Source: Variovorax paradoxus
GTDB lineage: Bacteria; Pseudomonadota; Gammaproteobacteria; Burkholderiales; Burkholderiaceae_C
Direction: 5' to 3'
Assembly: GCF_030815855.1 (NCBI RefSeq)
Contig: NZ_JAUSXG010000001.1
Coordinates: forward strand, 4,464,001 to 4,528,000
DNA: 64,000 nt
Shown: positions 11,602 through 20,911 of the stretch, piece after piece
Numbering within the stretch: the first letter of the stretch is position 1
Layout: each line of letters begins with the position of its first letter
Made by a program: the position numbers and the translations under genes
The notes under the pieces: model-generated
The model's input: only the letters and a program-made list of their open reading frames with translations
Told to the model about the DNA's origin: nothing
The model's database searches: none

Positions 11602-12588
11602 TTGACGAGCAACGCAACGCCTCCTGAAGCACGCCACAAGCCGCTGGTTTCCCTGGCAATTCCCGTCCTCAACGAACAAGATAATCTTGACGCGTTGTAT
11701 GCCCGGTTGGATGCCCTGGGCAAAAAAATGGCAGATCGTTGCGACTTGGAGTTCGTTTTTTCCGACAATCACTCCAGCGATGCCACATGGGCCAAACTAG
11801 TGGAGTTGGCTCGGCTCGACCCTCGTGTACGTGCAATACGCTTCTCGAAAAATTTTGGTTTTCAGAGGTCGATTCTGGCCAACTACATGCACGCGCGTGG
11901 AGATGCAGTCATGCAGATCGACGCCGATTTGCAAGATCCTCCGGAATTGCTCCAAGAATTCTTCAAGCTTTGGCGAGCGGGATACCACGTGGTTTACGGC
12001 GTCAGGCGCAAACGGCAGGAGAGTGCGCTTCTTAATGGATTCCGAAGACTCGGCTACTGGTCGATCGATCTAATCAGCGATCATTCGATCCCGCGGGACG
12101 CCGGCGACTTTCGTTTGATAGATCGACGTGTCGTTCAAGCGTTGCTACAAATCAAGACAGCGAACCCATACTTGAGAGGCATGATCGCCAGTCTTGGCTT
12201 CAATCAGATTGGCGTCGATTACGAAAGGGACGCGCGGGTCGCAGGCCAGAGCAAGTTTGGCATCTCACGCCTCCTTCAATTGGGGTTCACTGCGGTCTTC
12301 AATCATTCCGCAGTGCCTTTGCGGCTCGCGTCGATGGCAGGGGTCACCATGCTGCTAGTCAGCATACTTGGAGCACTGTATTACCTCGTCCTACGCCTCC
12401 TGCACCCCGATCTGCCGCGAGGCTTGGCAAGCATTCATATCTTGGTCCTATTTGGAATCGGCTTGCAATCGTTGCTGCTTGGTATTGTTGGGGAGTATTT
12501 GCTTCGGATTTATCTTATTTTGCGAGGCGAGCCTGTTGCCATTGTGGAAAACAGTCTCAATTTTGAAAAGAACGATTTAAAACTTTAA
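11602..12588 (+). CDS. GT2 polyprenyl-phosphate glycosyltransferase (GtrB/DPM1-like) with two C-terminal TM helices
   Basis: 328 residues. The GT2 domain (~15-240) has LAIPVLNEQDNLDALY, a DNHSSDAT nucleotide-binding turn and the metal-binding DADLQDPPE near 113. It is followed by two hydrophobic segments (~238-265 and ~275-300). This architecture is that of bactoprenol-phosphate glucosyltransferases such as GtrB and of dolichol-phosphate mannose synthase. It would make undecaprenyl-phosphate-sugar on the inner membrane face. The start is TTG at 11602, giving MTSNATPP. The flippase-like and polytopic proteins downstream are plausible partners. Confidence 0.85.
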   Translation: MTSNATPPEARHKPLVSLAIPVLNEQDNLDALYARLDALGKKMADRCDLEFVFSDNHSSDATWAKLVELARLDPRVRAIRFSKNFGFQRSILANYMHARGDAVMQIDADLQDPPELLQEFFKLWRAGYHVVYGVRRKRQESALLNGFRRLGYWSIDLISDHSIPRDAGDFRLIDRRVVQALLQIKTANPYLRGMIASLGFNQIGVDYERDARVAGQSKFGISRLLQLGFTAVFNHSAVPLRLASMAGVTMLLVSILGALYYLVLRLLHPDLPRGLASIHILVLFGIGLQSLLLGIVGEYLLRIYLILRGEPVAIVENSLNFEKNDLKL

Positions 12589-12600
12589 CAAGGCAATCAA

Positions 12601-13377
12601 ATGAAGGCAGTAATCTTGGCTGGAGGTTTGGGCACGCGCATCGCCGAAGAATCGGATCATCGGCCAAAGCCCATGGTTGAAGTGGGGGGGCGCCCCCTGC
12701 TTTGGCACATCATGAAGAGCTATGCACACCACGGAATCAATGATTTCATCATCTGCCTCGGCTACAAGGGCTATGCGATCAAGGAATTCTTTTTCAACTA
12801 CCACAACCACACGGCAGACCTTGAAATCGACCTTAAGCACGGCACGCATAGAGTCTTGAATAGCCAAGCGGAGGACTGGCGTGTAACGTTGGTCGACACC
12901 GGGGCCGAAACCATGACTGGAGGGCGTCTCAAGAGAGTCGCACCTTACATCGGTGATGAGACTTTCTGCATGACATATGGTGACGGTCTGGCCGACATCG
13001 ACATCTCCAAAGAAATCGAATTCCATCGCCATCATGGAAAACTCGCGACGGTTGCGGCAGTTCAACCCCCGGGGCGGTTCGGAGTTCTCAACATCGACAA
13101 CGCTCAGAACGTCAGATCGTTCGAGGAGAAGCCGAGCGACGAAATCGGCTGGATCAACGGCGGCTTCTTCGTGCTGGAGCCTGAGGTCATCAAGTATGTG
13201 ACCGGTGATACAACGTCCTGGGAACGTGAACCTCTTCAGAATCTCGCGAAAGACGACCAACTCGCCGCCTTCGAGCATCACGGCTTTTGGCAACCTTGCG
13301 ACACGCTGAGGGACAAGCGCCAACTTGAGGCGCTTTGGGAAACAGGCCAGGCGCGCTGGCGAGTGTGGAATGGCTGA
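12601..13377 (+). CDS. rfbF: Glucose-1-phosphate cytidylyltransferase
   Basis: 258 residues, full family length. Makes CDP-D-glucose from CTP and glucose-1-phosphate. Signatures: nucleotidyltransferase loop MKAVILAGGLGTRIAEES, the PKPMVEVGGRPLLWHIMKSY segment and MTYGDGLADIDI metal-binding region, with GWINGGFFVLEPEV downstream. It supplies the substrate for rfbG, from which it is separated by a reductase and a GT2 gene. It overlaps the next gene by 8 nt. Confidence 0.95.
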   Translation: MKAVILAGGLGTRIAEESDHRPKPMVEVGGRPLLWHIMKSYAHHGINDFIICLGYKGYAIKEFFFNYHNHTADLEIDLKHGTHRVLNSQAEDWRVTLVDTGAETMTGGRLKRVAPYIGDETFCMTYGDGLADIDISKEIEFHRHHGKLATVAAVQPPGRFGVLNIDNAQNVRSFEEKPSDEIGWINGGFFVLEPEVIKYVTGDTTSWEREPLQNLAKDDQLAAFEHHGFWQPCDTLRDKRQLEALWETGQARWRVWNG

Positions 13378-14374
13378 CGGGCCCGCCCACGGTGGCAAAT
13401 GGGGAACATTAGCCTTGGGAATGCTGATTTCCATTGCATGTCTTGCATTCATCATCCACAAGATCAATTTCCAGGAAGTGCGCCTCGCTTTCCAGCGCTT
13501 TGAGTGGCGTTACTTCGCGCTGGGAATCGCATTCCTTAGCTTCGGCTATGCGATGCGGATACTGCGCTGGTCCAGGATATTAAATGCTGCCGGAGCTTCC
13601 GTCAGCTTTCGCCAGTGCGTTGCTCCGTTTTTAGGATCAATTGCGCTAAACAACGTGCTACCTCTCCGCTTGGGTGATCTCGTACGCGCGCTGGTCTTTC
13701 CGACATCTATTGGCGTGCCCCGCATGACGGCCACGAGTAGTCTTGTCATGGAGCGTTTGGTCGACCTCATGACCCTGCTGATCTGCTTGGCAGTCAGCTT
13801 GGCCATCAGTCACCATATTGCAGCGCCCGCTTGGCTCAAAGAGACGGCCGTGACGCTGGCCATCATTGGCACTATTGCACTGGTCGCGATCTTTCTTCTG
13901 AGCAGCGTGATCGCCATCCGCTTGACGGGCCACCAAAGCAAATTTCTTCAGGCGCTGGCCTCTTTACTAAAGAGCTTCGAGGCCATGTCTCGGCTGCCCG
14001 TGCTCGGCGCGCTCTTCGGCTTGTCGGTGCTTGTCTGGGCGGGCGAAGCGGGCCTGTTCTTCAGCTTGCTGCTGGGTTTTGGCCTCTCCGCGACCCCGAG
14101 CACAGCGGTGATCATCATGTCCATCGCCACCCTTGCCACGCTGGTGCCGTCTTCGCCGGGCTATGTCGGCCCCTTTCACTTGGCAGCGTTCGCAGGAGTC
14201 ACGCTCCTGGGTGGAACCAACGAGCAAGCCGCAAGCTTTGCTGTGTTATCACACCTCGGATTGTGGGTGCCAACGACCGTTGCAGGCGCGATAGCCATCG
14301 CATCCTCGCCTCGAATGTTCAGAGGCCTTCGCGGTATTCGAAAAAACGAAATGCCCCGAAACTCGCTTACTTGA
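13370..14374 (+). CDS. Flippase-like integral membrane protein (LPG synthase TM / UPF0104 family)
   Basis: 334 residues with about eight hydrophobic segments. The family hallmark is the N-terminal LALGMLISIACLAFIIHKINF helix followed by FRQCVAPFLGSIALNNVLPLRLGDLVRA and LVPSSPGYVGPFHLAAF. Members include the membrane half of lysylphosphatidylglycerol synthase and proteins suspected of flipping or modifying lipid-linked sugars. I chose ATG 13370, inside the end of rfbF, because it precedes the first helix with a short hydrophilic leader. Between a GtrB-like transferase and an oxidoreductase, a role in moving a polyprenyl-linked sugar is a reasonable inference. Confidence 0.8.
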   Translation: MADGPAHGGKWGTLALGMLISIACLAFIIHKINFQEVRLAFQRFEWRYFALGIAFLSFGYAMRILRWSRILNAAGASVSFRQCVAPFLGSIALNNVLPLRLGDLVRALVFPTSIGVPRMTATSSLVMERLVDLMTLLICLAVSLAISHHIAAPAWLKETAVTLAIIGTIALVAIFLLSSVIAIRLTGHQSKFLQALASLLKSFEAMSRLPVLGALFGLSVLVWAGEAGLFFSLLLGFGLSATPSTAVIIMSIATLATLVPSSPGYVGPFHLAAFAGVTLLGGTNEQAASFAVLSHLGLWVPTTVAGAIAIASSPRMFRGLRGIRKNEMPRNSLT

Positions 14375-14380
14375 GAATAT

Positions 14381-15703
14381 ATGAAAAATTACGATGTTGT
14401 GATTGTTGGCGGCGGCTTCACAGGCTTGACCGCAGCCTATTACCTCGCCAAAGCAGGGAAAAAAGTGCGCGTCGTGGAAGGCGATAATTCCCCAGGCGGC
14501 TTGGCGGGTACATTTGAATTCAGTGACGGCGTCAAGCTCGAAAAATTTTACCACCACTGGTTCAATAACGATGTGCACGTTCCAGCGCTCGTCAAGGAAC
14601 TGGGGATGGAAGGTGATGTGATCACACTGCCATCGCGGACGGGAATGTTTTTCAACGGCCGTATGTGGAAACTGTCGACGCCGATCGATCTACTGCGATT
14701 CACAGCACTCCCATTCATCGATCGAATTCGTCTCGGCCTTCTCGTTCTTCAGGTTCGTCGCGTAAAGGATTGGCGAACGATCGAGCACCTGAGCATTCGG
14801 GAATGGCTGGAACCGCTTTGCGGTAAAACAGTCTACCGCGTCGTTTGGGAACCCTTGATCAACTCCAAATTTTCGATCTTCGCAGAAACTGTGAATGCAG
14901 TATGGTTCTGGAAAAAATTGGTTCTTCGAGGGAGTACTCGCGACAAGAAAGGCGGAGAGGAATTGGCTTATTTCAAAGGTGGATTTGGACGCCTTGCCGA
15001 AGCACTGGTAACCGCCATCGAAAAAAGTGGCGGCGAAGTCAGCTTTAATCAAAAAGTTACCGACGTTGCAGTCGCGGGCGACAAAATCTCCTCCATCAAA
15101 ACTCCAACAGAGGAAATAGTAGGGCAAGAATTTTTATTCACTCCAGCATTCCCTATTATTTCAGAAATTTTCGAATCTTCAGGAAAATTCGAATGGCTGG
15201 ATCAGATGCGGCGCATCAAGTATCTCGGAAATATGTGTTTGGTTTTGCGCCTCAAGAAAAGCCTCTCAGACACCTATTGGCTCAACGTAAATGATCCAGG
15301 ATTTCCATTCGTTGGCGTGATCGAGCATACGAACTTTGACAGTCCAGAGAACTACAAAGGAAGCAGGATCGCCTTTTTGTCGCGGTATCTCGCCGTTGAA
15401 GACCCAGTGTGGAAATTCAGCGATCAAGAATATCTAAAGTTTGCCTCGTCTCACCTTCAACGCATGTTTCCCGAGTTCGACGAGAGCTGGGTTCTGGAGT
15501 ATCGCGTCTGGCGCTCTGAACACGCCCAACCGGTAACCGAACGCAATTATTCGTCATATGTGCCAGGCTCCGAGACACCTTTCGCGAATGCCACGATTTC
15601 AACCATGGCGCAAATCTATCCTGAGGACCGCGGCACCAACTACGCCATCCGCGAAGGTCAGCGCGTTAGTCGGAAACTCTTGGAGCAGCTGAGCTCCCAT
15701 TGA
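14381..15703 (+). CDS. FAD-dependent oxidoreductase, amine-oxidase/protoporphyrinogen-oxidase-like
   Basis: 440 residues. The N-terminal dinucleotide fold VVIVGGGFTGLTAAYYLAKAG, then RVVEGDNSPGGLAGTFEF, is typical of the flavin amine oxidase/COG1232 superfamily, which also contains UDP-galactopyranose mutase. Related genes occur in many glycan loci without an assigned reaction. Candidate roles are sugar-ring or polyprenyl-lipid chemistry (inference). The gene is clearly richer in A/T than those at either end of the window and uses AAA/AAT/TTT freely. It starts 6 bases after the previous stop. Confidence 0.8.
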   Translation: MKNYDVVIVGGGFTGLTAAYYLAKAGKKVRVVEGDNSPGGLAGTFEFSDGVKLEKFYHHWFNNDVHVPALVKELGMEGDVITLPSRTGMFFNGRMWKLSTPIDLLRFTALPFIDRIRLGLLVLQVRRVKDWRTIEHLSIREWLEPLCGKTVYRVVWEPLINSKFSIFAETVNAVWFWKKLVLRGSTRDKKGGEELAYFKGGFGRLAEALVTAIEKSGGEVSFNQKVTDVAVAGDKISSIKTPTEEIVGQEFLFTPAFPIISEIFESSGKFEWLDQMRRIKYLGNMCLVLRLKKSLSDTYWLNVNDPGFPFVGVIEHTNFDSPENYKGSRIAFLSRYLAVEDPVWKFSDQEYLKFASSHLQRMFPEFDESWVLEYRVWRSEHAQPVTERNYSSYVPGSETPFANATISTMAQIYPEDRGTNYAIREGQRVSRKLLEQLSSH

Positions 15704-15712
15704 AATCTGACG

Positions 15713-17659
15713 ATGCCACTTGAATCAATGCATCTCGAAAAGAGAAAGCACTCGCTCGCCGTGTATGCAGGGGCCATATTCGCCTGCGCCCTGCTTTTCA
15801 TTCCACTCTTTTATTTCCAGCCGCTCCGCGTAGGTGATGGCTCGGAATATTACGCTTTGTTCTTGGCAATCAGGGAAAATTCGCATACGTGGATGACCAC
15901 GTTTTCATGGAAGCTGTATGAAGACCTGATCGCCTCGAACAGCATTCGGGCATTGATTCCTCTGGATCCATTTCAGGATTTTTTCCCAGCACTAAAATTG
16001 GGAGCAACAGCCGATTTTAATCATTTTTGGGTTTACAGCCTGATTTCGGCCGGACTATCAAAAGGGCTTTCACTTTTCGGCATTCATGCCGGAATTCACC
16101 AGTCCTTTCTGATTCAGCACGCGCTTCTCTTTATGGCAGCGATTCTTGTCGCCGTGCGCGCGTCTGGGCAAAGAGGCTTTTACGCTGCGATACTTCTCAC
16201 CCTGAGCTCACCGATTATCTGGTTTGCAGACAAGGTGCATACCGAGTTTTTTACGTACTGCCTTGTTTTATGCTGCGTCATTCTGGTGCAGAAGCGTTCA
16301 TTCATGTGGGGTGCACTTTGCCTTTCAATTGCATCCACTCAAAACCCTTCATTTGCGCTTCTTGCATTTGCACTTTTAGTTTTTCGCCTGATCGAGTGGC
16401 GGCGTCGGCCATTTGACTTCTTGGAGCTGGGCGCCCTGGTGGCGACATGCATTATTGTTTTGATGCATCCGGCATACTATTACTTCCGCTTTGGCGTTCT
16501 AACACCTCAAATGCTAGCCGGCGGGGCGAAAATTGGCGTCAATCTATCTCTCTTCTATGTATGGTTGATTGACCCTGACGTTGGGCTTTTACCCAACTGG
16601 CCAGCAGGGTTGGTTTTGATTGGATCAGGCATCTACTATTTAAGAAAGAAATATTGGCTGCGACCGAATGGGGCTTTGCTCTTGTTCGTACTTTTGTATC
16701 TTGCGGTCAATCTTTTTGCACAATCCTCCACAACCAACATCAATTCTGGCGCAACACCAGGGTTGGCGCGCTATGCACTTTGGTACATCCCGCTCTTCTA
16801 TCCGTTGATGCTGGGGCTTGTTGATCGAGTAGCAGTTGCACCCATCATCTGGCGTGTCGTAGCAGGAGGACTTTTCGTTGTTTACCTCGCCGCCAATGTA
16901 TGGGCATACGACCCGCGACAGGGCGAGCGCTACGAAACACCGTCGCCGGTTTCAAGCTTTGTGCAGCGCCACCTGTCGTGGCTCTACAACCCGCCTGCCG
17001 AGGTATTTGCAGAACGATTCTCGAGGCAGGGCGAAAACGCCACGCAGGTGTACGCGGTGCTTGGGCCTTCTTGTGAAAAGGTACTGGTCATTCCAGGCAA
17101 TGATCCTTCGCAGATCGCGCAGTCCAGCGAGTGCCTGCTGGATCCTGAAAAATTGCGTGCGGCCATCGCCAAAATACCTCCTGCCGTGAAAGATGCTCAC
17201 TACATTCACTTGGGCAACGCCGTAAAGGAGATGAGGCTTGCAGCCCCTGCAGAGTACCAAACGCGCGCCAGCCAGAGTGGTGCTCAATTGCTGGGCCAGG
17301 GATGGCATTCACCTGAAAGCTGGGGCGTTTGGGCCGCGGACACCTCAGGCAAGCTGAAGGTGCCGTGCCTCGCAGCAGAGAACTTCAAGGTCCGTCTTAC
17401 TCTCGTCGCCCTAGAGGTCCCAGGCCAAGCGCCATCTGTTGCGAAGGTCCGCGTAGGTGGCGATACCCTGTGGGCGGGCGCACTTCGAGGTGCACCTACG
17501 GATGTGGTCATTGAACTGAAGAAATCTGCTTGCCAAATGGAAACGCAAGTTGCGATGATTTCACTGGAAGTTGAACGCCTGCATTCGGCGAGCTCGTTCA
17601 GTCAGTCCAAGGACACCCGGAACCTTGGTATCGGGTTGATTGGACTTTCCTACCCCTGA
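15713..17659 (+). CDS. Polytopic membrane protein with C-terminal soluble GWH-PE-WG domain (putative membrane glycosyltransferase)
   Basis: 648 residues. About ten hydrophobic helices occupy ~15-405, with short loops such as GDGSEYYALFLAIRENS after the first helix, reminiscent of GT-C-type transferases. The C-terminal ~230 residues are soluble, presumably periplasmic. They end with a domain beginning GWHSPESWGVWA (~529) and closing NLGIGLIGLSY. The same domain ends the protein at 34723-36366. A lipid-linked-sugar glycosyltransferase acting outside the inner membrane is inferred. This is the last gene of the + strand run and is strongly A/T-rich in its first two thirds. Confidence 0.7.
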   Translation: MPLESMHLEKRKHSLAVYAGAIFACALLFIPLFYFQPLRVGDGSEYYALFLAIRENSHTWMTTFSWKLYEDLIASNSIRALIPLDPFQDFFPALKLGATADFNHFWVYSLISAGLSKGLSLFGIHAGIHQSFLIQHALLFMAAILVAVRASGQRGFYAAILLTLSSPIIWFADKVHTEFFTYCLVLCCVILVQKRSFMWGALCLSIASTQNPSFALLAFALLVFRLIEWRRRPFDFLELGALVATCIIVLMHPAYYYFRFGVLTPQMLAGGAKIGVNLSLFYVWLIDPDVGLLPNWPAGLVLIGSGIYYLRKKYWLRPNGALLLFVLLYLAVNLFAQSSTTNINSGATPGLARYALWYIPLFYPLMLGLVDRVAVAPIIWRVVAGGLFVVYLAANVWAYDPRQGERYETPSPVSSFVQRHLSWLYNPPAEVFAERFSRQGENATQVYAVLGPSCEKVLVIPGNDPSQIAQSSECLLDPEKLRAAIAKIPPAVKDAHYIHLGNAVKEMRLAAPAEYQTRASQSGAQLLGQGWHSPESWGVWAADTSGKLKVPCLAAENFKVRLTLVALEVPGQAPSVAKVRVGGDTLWAGALRGAPTDVVIELKKSACQMETQVAMISLEVERLHSASSFSQSKDTRNLGIGLIGLSYP

Positions 17660-17693
17660 ACGATCAACGCTGATTTGCCCGCAGAAGTCGCCG

Positions 17694-18242
17694 TCAATCG
17701 AAGACTTCTGCATCGGCAAGCTTGACGCCTTGCATGTCTTTCGCGGACAAGATGGGCGCAACGCCCAAGTCAGGCCACTCTATTTGCAGGGCGCTGTCGT
17801 TCCAAGCAATGCATCGCTCATGCACTGGAGCGTAGTAATCGGTTGCCTTGTAGAGAAACTCGGCAAACTCACTTAGCACAAGAAACGCATGTGCGAACCC
17901 TGCGGGCACCCACAACTGCTTGTGGTTGCTCTCGCTGAGCTCAACGCCAACCCATTGCCCGAAGGTGGGCGAGGATTTTCGGATGTCCACGGCGACATCG
18001 AATACTGTGCCACGCACGGCTCGCACGAGCTTTCCTTGTGTTTGCTGAATTTGATAGTGCAAGCCACGTAGCACGCCCTTCACCGACCGGGAATGATTGT
18101 CCTGAACAAAGTCGACATGTCCGCCAATGGCTTCATCGAACGCCTTTTGATTGAAGCTTTCATAGAAAAAGCCGCGTTCGTCACCGAACACTTTCGGCTC
18201 GATTACGACGACTTCGGGAATGGTTGTAGGCGTAGATTTCAT
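17694..18242 (-). CDS. rfbC: dTDP-4-dehydrorhamnose 3,5-epimerase
   Basis: 182 residues, the normal length of RmlC/RfbC cupins. Epimerises C3 and C5 of dTDP-4-keto-6-deoxyglucose on the way to dTDP-L-rhamnose. Diagnostic segments: EPKVFGDERGFFYESFN, the catalytic His region VLRGLHYQ, VRGTVFDVAVDIRKSSPTFG, VPAGFAHAFLVLSE and YKATDYYAP. It is the last gene of the long - strand run that begins with rfbB, separated from rfbA by six genes. It converges on the + strand operon with only 34 bases between stops. Confidence 0.95.
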   Translation of the reverse strand: MKSTPTTIPEVVVIEPKVFGDERGFFYESFNQKAFDEAIGGHVDFVQDNHSRSVKGVLRGLHYQIQQTQGKLVRAVRGTVFDVAVDIRKSSPTFGQWVGVELSESNHKQLWVPAGFAHAFLVLSEFAEFLYKATDYYAPVHERCIAWNDSALQIEWPDLGVAPILSAKDMQGVKLADAEVFD

Positions 18243-18268
18243 AACGACAACGGTAGAGTTTGATCTGC

Positions 18269-19009
18269 TCAGGCGACTCGCCGGAGGTAGCCATCGGGTG
18301 CGACGCTGATCAGCAACTTGCTGTCAACGCTGCGATCAATTTCGAACAAAGAACCATGCGTCTTGAGAAACTCATGCACGGCTGTTTTGGGGTTGTCCCC
18401 TGGGCCCCAGGGGCGATCGGGGAAGAAACTGGCGGGCAAGTCTTCGACGATTGTGTCGAATACCACGCAGTAACTACCGACCGATACCATCGGCGCGTAA
18501 GCCTTCAGTTCGTCGAGGACATGTGCATGAGTGTGATTGCTGTCGAGACAAACAAGAACACTCTTCTTGCCCAGCCCCTCGCGCTGGACTGCCGCGATGA
18601 TATCGGGCGCGATGCTCGAGCCCTCGAGCATTGAAATGCGCTTCGCCATCGGGTGCTCCTCAATGGCGCGCCGGTTGTGAGCGCGAATGTCGATGTCAAC
18701 GCCCACCACTTTCGCATTGGTAGGCCCACCGCATGCAGCGTTCAGCTCCAGCATGGCGGCAGAGAAGATCAAAGATCCGCCGTGCGCTATTCCTGTTTCG
18801 ATGATCAGGTCAGGCTGAACGCGCCAGATGATCTCCTGCATTGCCACCATGTCTTGCGGATACTGAATGATCGGTCGCCCCATCCAGGAAAAGTTGTAGG
18901 AGTAGCCGGCGCTGATGGAAGAGTTCATCAGCGCCTTGGCATCAGCCTGCAGCGCGGCGTTGCTTTCGTTGGCGGCGACGCGGGCCGCGACTTCAGCTTC
19001 AAATGTCAT
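18269..19009 (-). CDS. CmcI / rhamnosyl O-methyltransferase-family protein
   Basis: 246 residues. Matches the cephalosporin hydroxylase (CmcI) family, whose characterised relatives include sugar O-methyltransferases. Visible features: QYPQDMVAMQEIIWRVQPDLIIETGIAHGGS (SAM-binding strand and Gly loop, given here only as an anchor), GVDIDIRAHN with the acidic metal/SAM residue, and LDSNHTHAHVLDELKAY. A sugar O-methyltransferase is the best guess in this context. It overlaps the upstream methyltransferase gene by 11 nt. Confidence 0.75.
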   Translation of the reverse strand: MTFEAEVAARVAANESNAALQADAKALMNSSISAGYSYNFSWMGRPIIQYPQDMVAMQEIIWRVQPDLIIETGIAHGGSLIFSAAMLELNAACGGPTNAKVVGVDIDIRAHNRRAIEEHPMAKRISMLEGSSIAPDIIAAVQREGLGKKSVLVCLDSNHTHAHVLDELKAYAPMVSVGSYCVVFDTIVEDLPASFFPDRPWGPGDNPKTAVHEFLKTHGSLFEIDRSVDSKLLISVAPDGYLRRVA

Positions 19010-20066
19010 TCTGGTCTACCTTCACAAGACGGAATTTTCCTCGAGACTGCTCGAGGATTTCGTCGAAATAGTTGGAGTTCATTACAAATACGAGCACGTC
19101 GGCAGGCAATGTCTCGAGTGCGGTTTGTGGCGAAACTATTCGCAAGCCTGTACCCGCCATATGGCGGTTTTGCTTGACCGGGTTGATATCTATCGCGATG
19201 TCGAAGGCGATGCCGGCATGACCTAGATGATGCGCAAAGATTACACCCTTGGACGATGCGCCCCAGATAGCTTTGGGGCCCGAAGTGGCGCTGGCAACCA
19301 CCCTGCCGCGTTCAACTCCGGCCAGAAAGTCGCTTGGCAATTCAACTTGGTCTCGAGCGTCAGTAACCGGGGGGCGCAATGTTGCCAGATCGGCCACAAC
19401 GTACAGATACTGCCCACCGAAGACATGGCCCTGCTCGTGGACGGTCGCGAACATCCGTTGGAAATCGGACGCACGAAAATAATTGACGTGTTCGTAGAAG
19501 ATGTCGAACCACGCTCTGCGTGCGCGAATCCAGTCGAAGCACGGGACCTCGATATAGATTTTTCCCTGCCCGCCATTGGCAGCCGCAATGGACCGAAGAA
19601 AGCTCACCGGATCCTGGATGTGCTCGAGAACGTGGCGCAGAACGAGCGCATCGGCTGAAAGCCCAAGACCCGGCGAAAACGCCGCCTTGATCACATGAGG
19701 GCTGTCCCCTTCATACGCCGGATCGATGCCTGTTGCTTCATACCCGGCTTCGCGAAGATGGTTCAGAAAGTAGCCCTTGCCGCAGCCAACCTCGATCACA
19801 GAACGATGCGTGAAGTGTCGCCCGATGATGGAGAGAACGACCTCCAGGTGCTCACGAAAAACACCAGAGCAAGCCTGCTCATTCTGATAGTCCGCATCGT
19901 AGGCAAGCAGCGAAGAGTCGAAGGCTGTGTTAAACACCAGTCCACTTACAGCGTCCTGGACAAGCATCATGTCCCCTGTGGGCGACTCCCTGCCGGCCAG
20001 CGCGGAATCGTAGACACGGTTCTGGAGGACGGGCAATCGCTCGATGTGCAACAACCTGCGCTGCAT
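18999..20066 (-). CDS. Class I SAM-dependent methyltransferase
   Basis: 355 residues from the ATG that overlaps the preceding stop as TGATG; longer upstream in-frame starts would lie inside the neighbouring gene. The SAM-binding core is VIEVGCGKGYFLNHLREAG, with a Methyltransf_23-like LRHVLEHIQDPVSFLR post-motif and FEHVNYF-type region (FYEHVNYFRASDF). The C-terminal part has a second Rossmann-like WGASSKGVIFAHHL, as in the bidomain sugar methyltransferases (Methyltransf_14 type). It may therefore be a sugar C- or O-methyltransferase related to the protein at 20908-22134 but without its Zn-Cys N terminus. Confidence 0.75.
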   Translation of the reverse strand: MQRRLLHIERLPVLQNRVYDSALAGRESPTGDMMLVQDAVSGLVFNTAFDSSLLAYDADYQNEQACSGVFREHLEVVLSIIGRHFTHRSVIEVGCGKGYFLNHLREAGYEATGIDPAYEGDSPHVIKAAFSPGLGLSADALVLRHVLEHIQDPVSFLRSIAAANGGQGKIYIEVPCFDWIRARRAWFDIFYEHVNYFRASDFQRMFATVHEQGHVFGGQYLYVVADLATLRPPVTDARDQVELPSDFLAGVERGRVVASATSGPKAIWGASSKGVIFAHHLGHAGIAFDIAIDINPVKQNRHMAGTGLRIVSPQTALETLPADVLVFVMNSNYFDEILEQSRGKFRLVKVDQNDI

Positions 20067-20911
20067 CACTCGCCTCCCAGGAGTTGCCTTAGCTTGGCAT
20101 TTCGCCCCCAGAACGCCATGGGCTCGTATGACGGATAGGGAAAGTGTCCCAGCACGAGCTTCGCCGATATCCGATGAGCGTCTCGCCATTCCTCGACGAG
20201 GGATCGCACGGACCTGGGTTTGCCGGAACACACATTGACAATACCTGCACCGGGCGCATTCCTGGCCAATGCCGCGAGATAGCGCGCTACATCGCGCACA
20301 TGCAGGTAGTCGCGAAGCTGCTCGCCTGCGGACATGCGGAACTCGGCATCACCACGCGCGCCGGCAGCCATCAATTGGCTGTACAAAGATGTAGGAGCTT
20401 GCCCATCTCCATACATGTAGAACAGTCTTGCCCAAGTCAGAGCGAGGCCTGTTTCGGCAGCCAGAAACTCGAGCTCACGACGCAACGTATCCTTGGCAAA
20501 ACCATACGGATTGCGGGGGTCTGCCAGCAACGCCTCGTCGAGCTCGCCAGTGCGCATGCCGTATTCGAAGCAGGTGCCAGCACACACAAGGGACCGTAGG
20601 CCACTGGTCGCGAGCAGACGAAGAAACTGGTATTGCTCACCTAGGTGCGTCTCGAAGTGATGCAGCGACTGATAGTTTGGCAGGCCGCTCCAGGCCAGGT
20701 GGATCAACACGTCGGGTTCACCGAGCACTCTGTATGCGTTCGACGGCGGCCGCGTCAGATCGATGGAGGCATGCGCGACGCCGTTGGGCAGCCATGACAG
20801 GTCCTGCGTTTGACGCGACACCGCTACAACCTGGTCTTGGCCTGCAGTCGCAAGCACGCCCAGCACATGCCGACCGATAAATCCACTGGCGCCAGTGACC
20901 GCGATCTTCAT
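20066..20911 (-). CDS. NAD-dependent epimerase/dehydratase, 4-ketosugar reductase candidate
   Basis: 281 residues starting MKIAVTGASGFIGRHV; ATG 20911 overlaps the upstream stop as ATGA. The extended SDR signature includes HLAWSGLPNYQS, AGTCFEYGM and YxxxK in NPYGFAKDTL. Placed between two sugar methyltransferases and near a RfbC-like cupin, it is a good candidate for the 4-ketoreductase finishing a branched 6-deoxy sugar (inference). The C terminus (SYEPMAFWGRNAKLRQLLG) is typical of this group. Confidence 0.8.
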   Translation of the reverse strand: MKIAVTGASGFIGRHVLGVLATAGQDQVVAVSRQTQDLSWLPNGVAHASIDLTRPPSNAYRVLGEPDVLIHLAWSGLPNYQSLHHFETHLGEQYQFLRLLATSGLRSLVCAGTCFEYGMRTGELDEALLADPRNPYGFAKDTLRRELEFLAAETGLALTWARLFYMYGDGQAPTSLYSQLMAAGARGDAEFRMSAGEQLRDYLHVRDVARYLAALARNAPGAGIVNVCSGKPRSVRSLVEEWRDAHRISAKLVLGHFPYPSYEPMAFWGRNAKLRQLLGGE

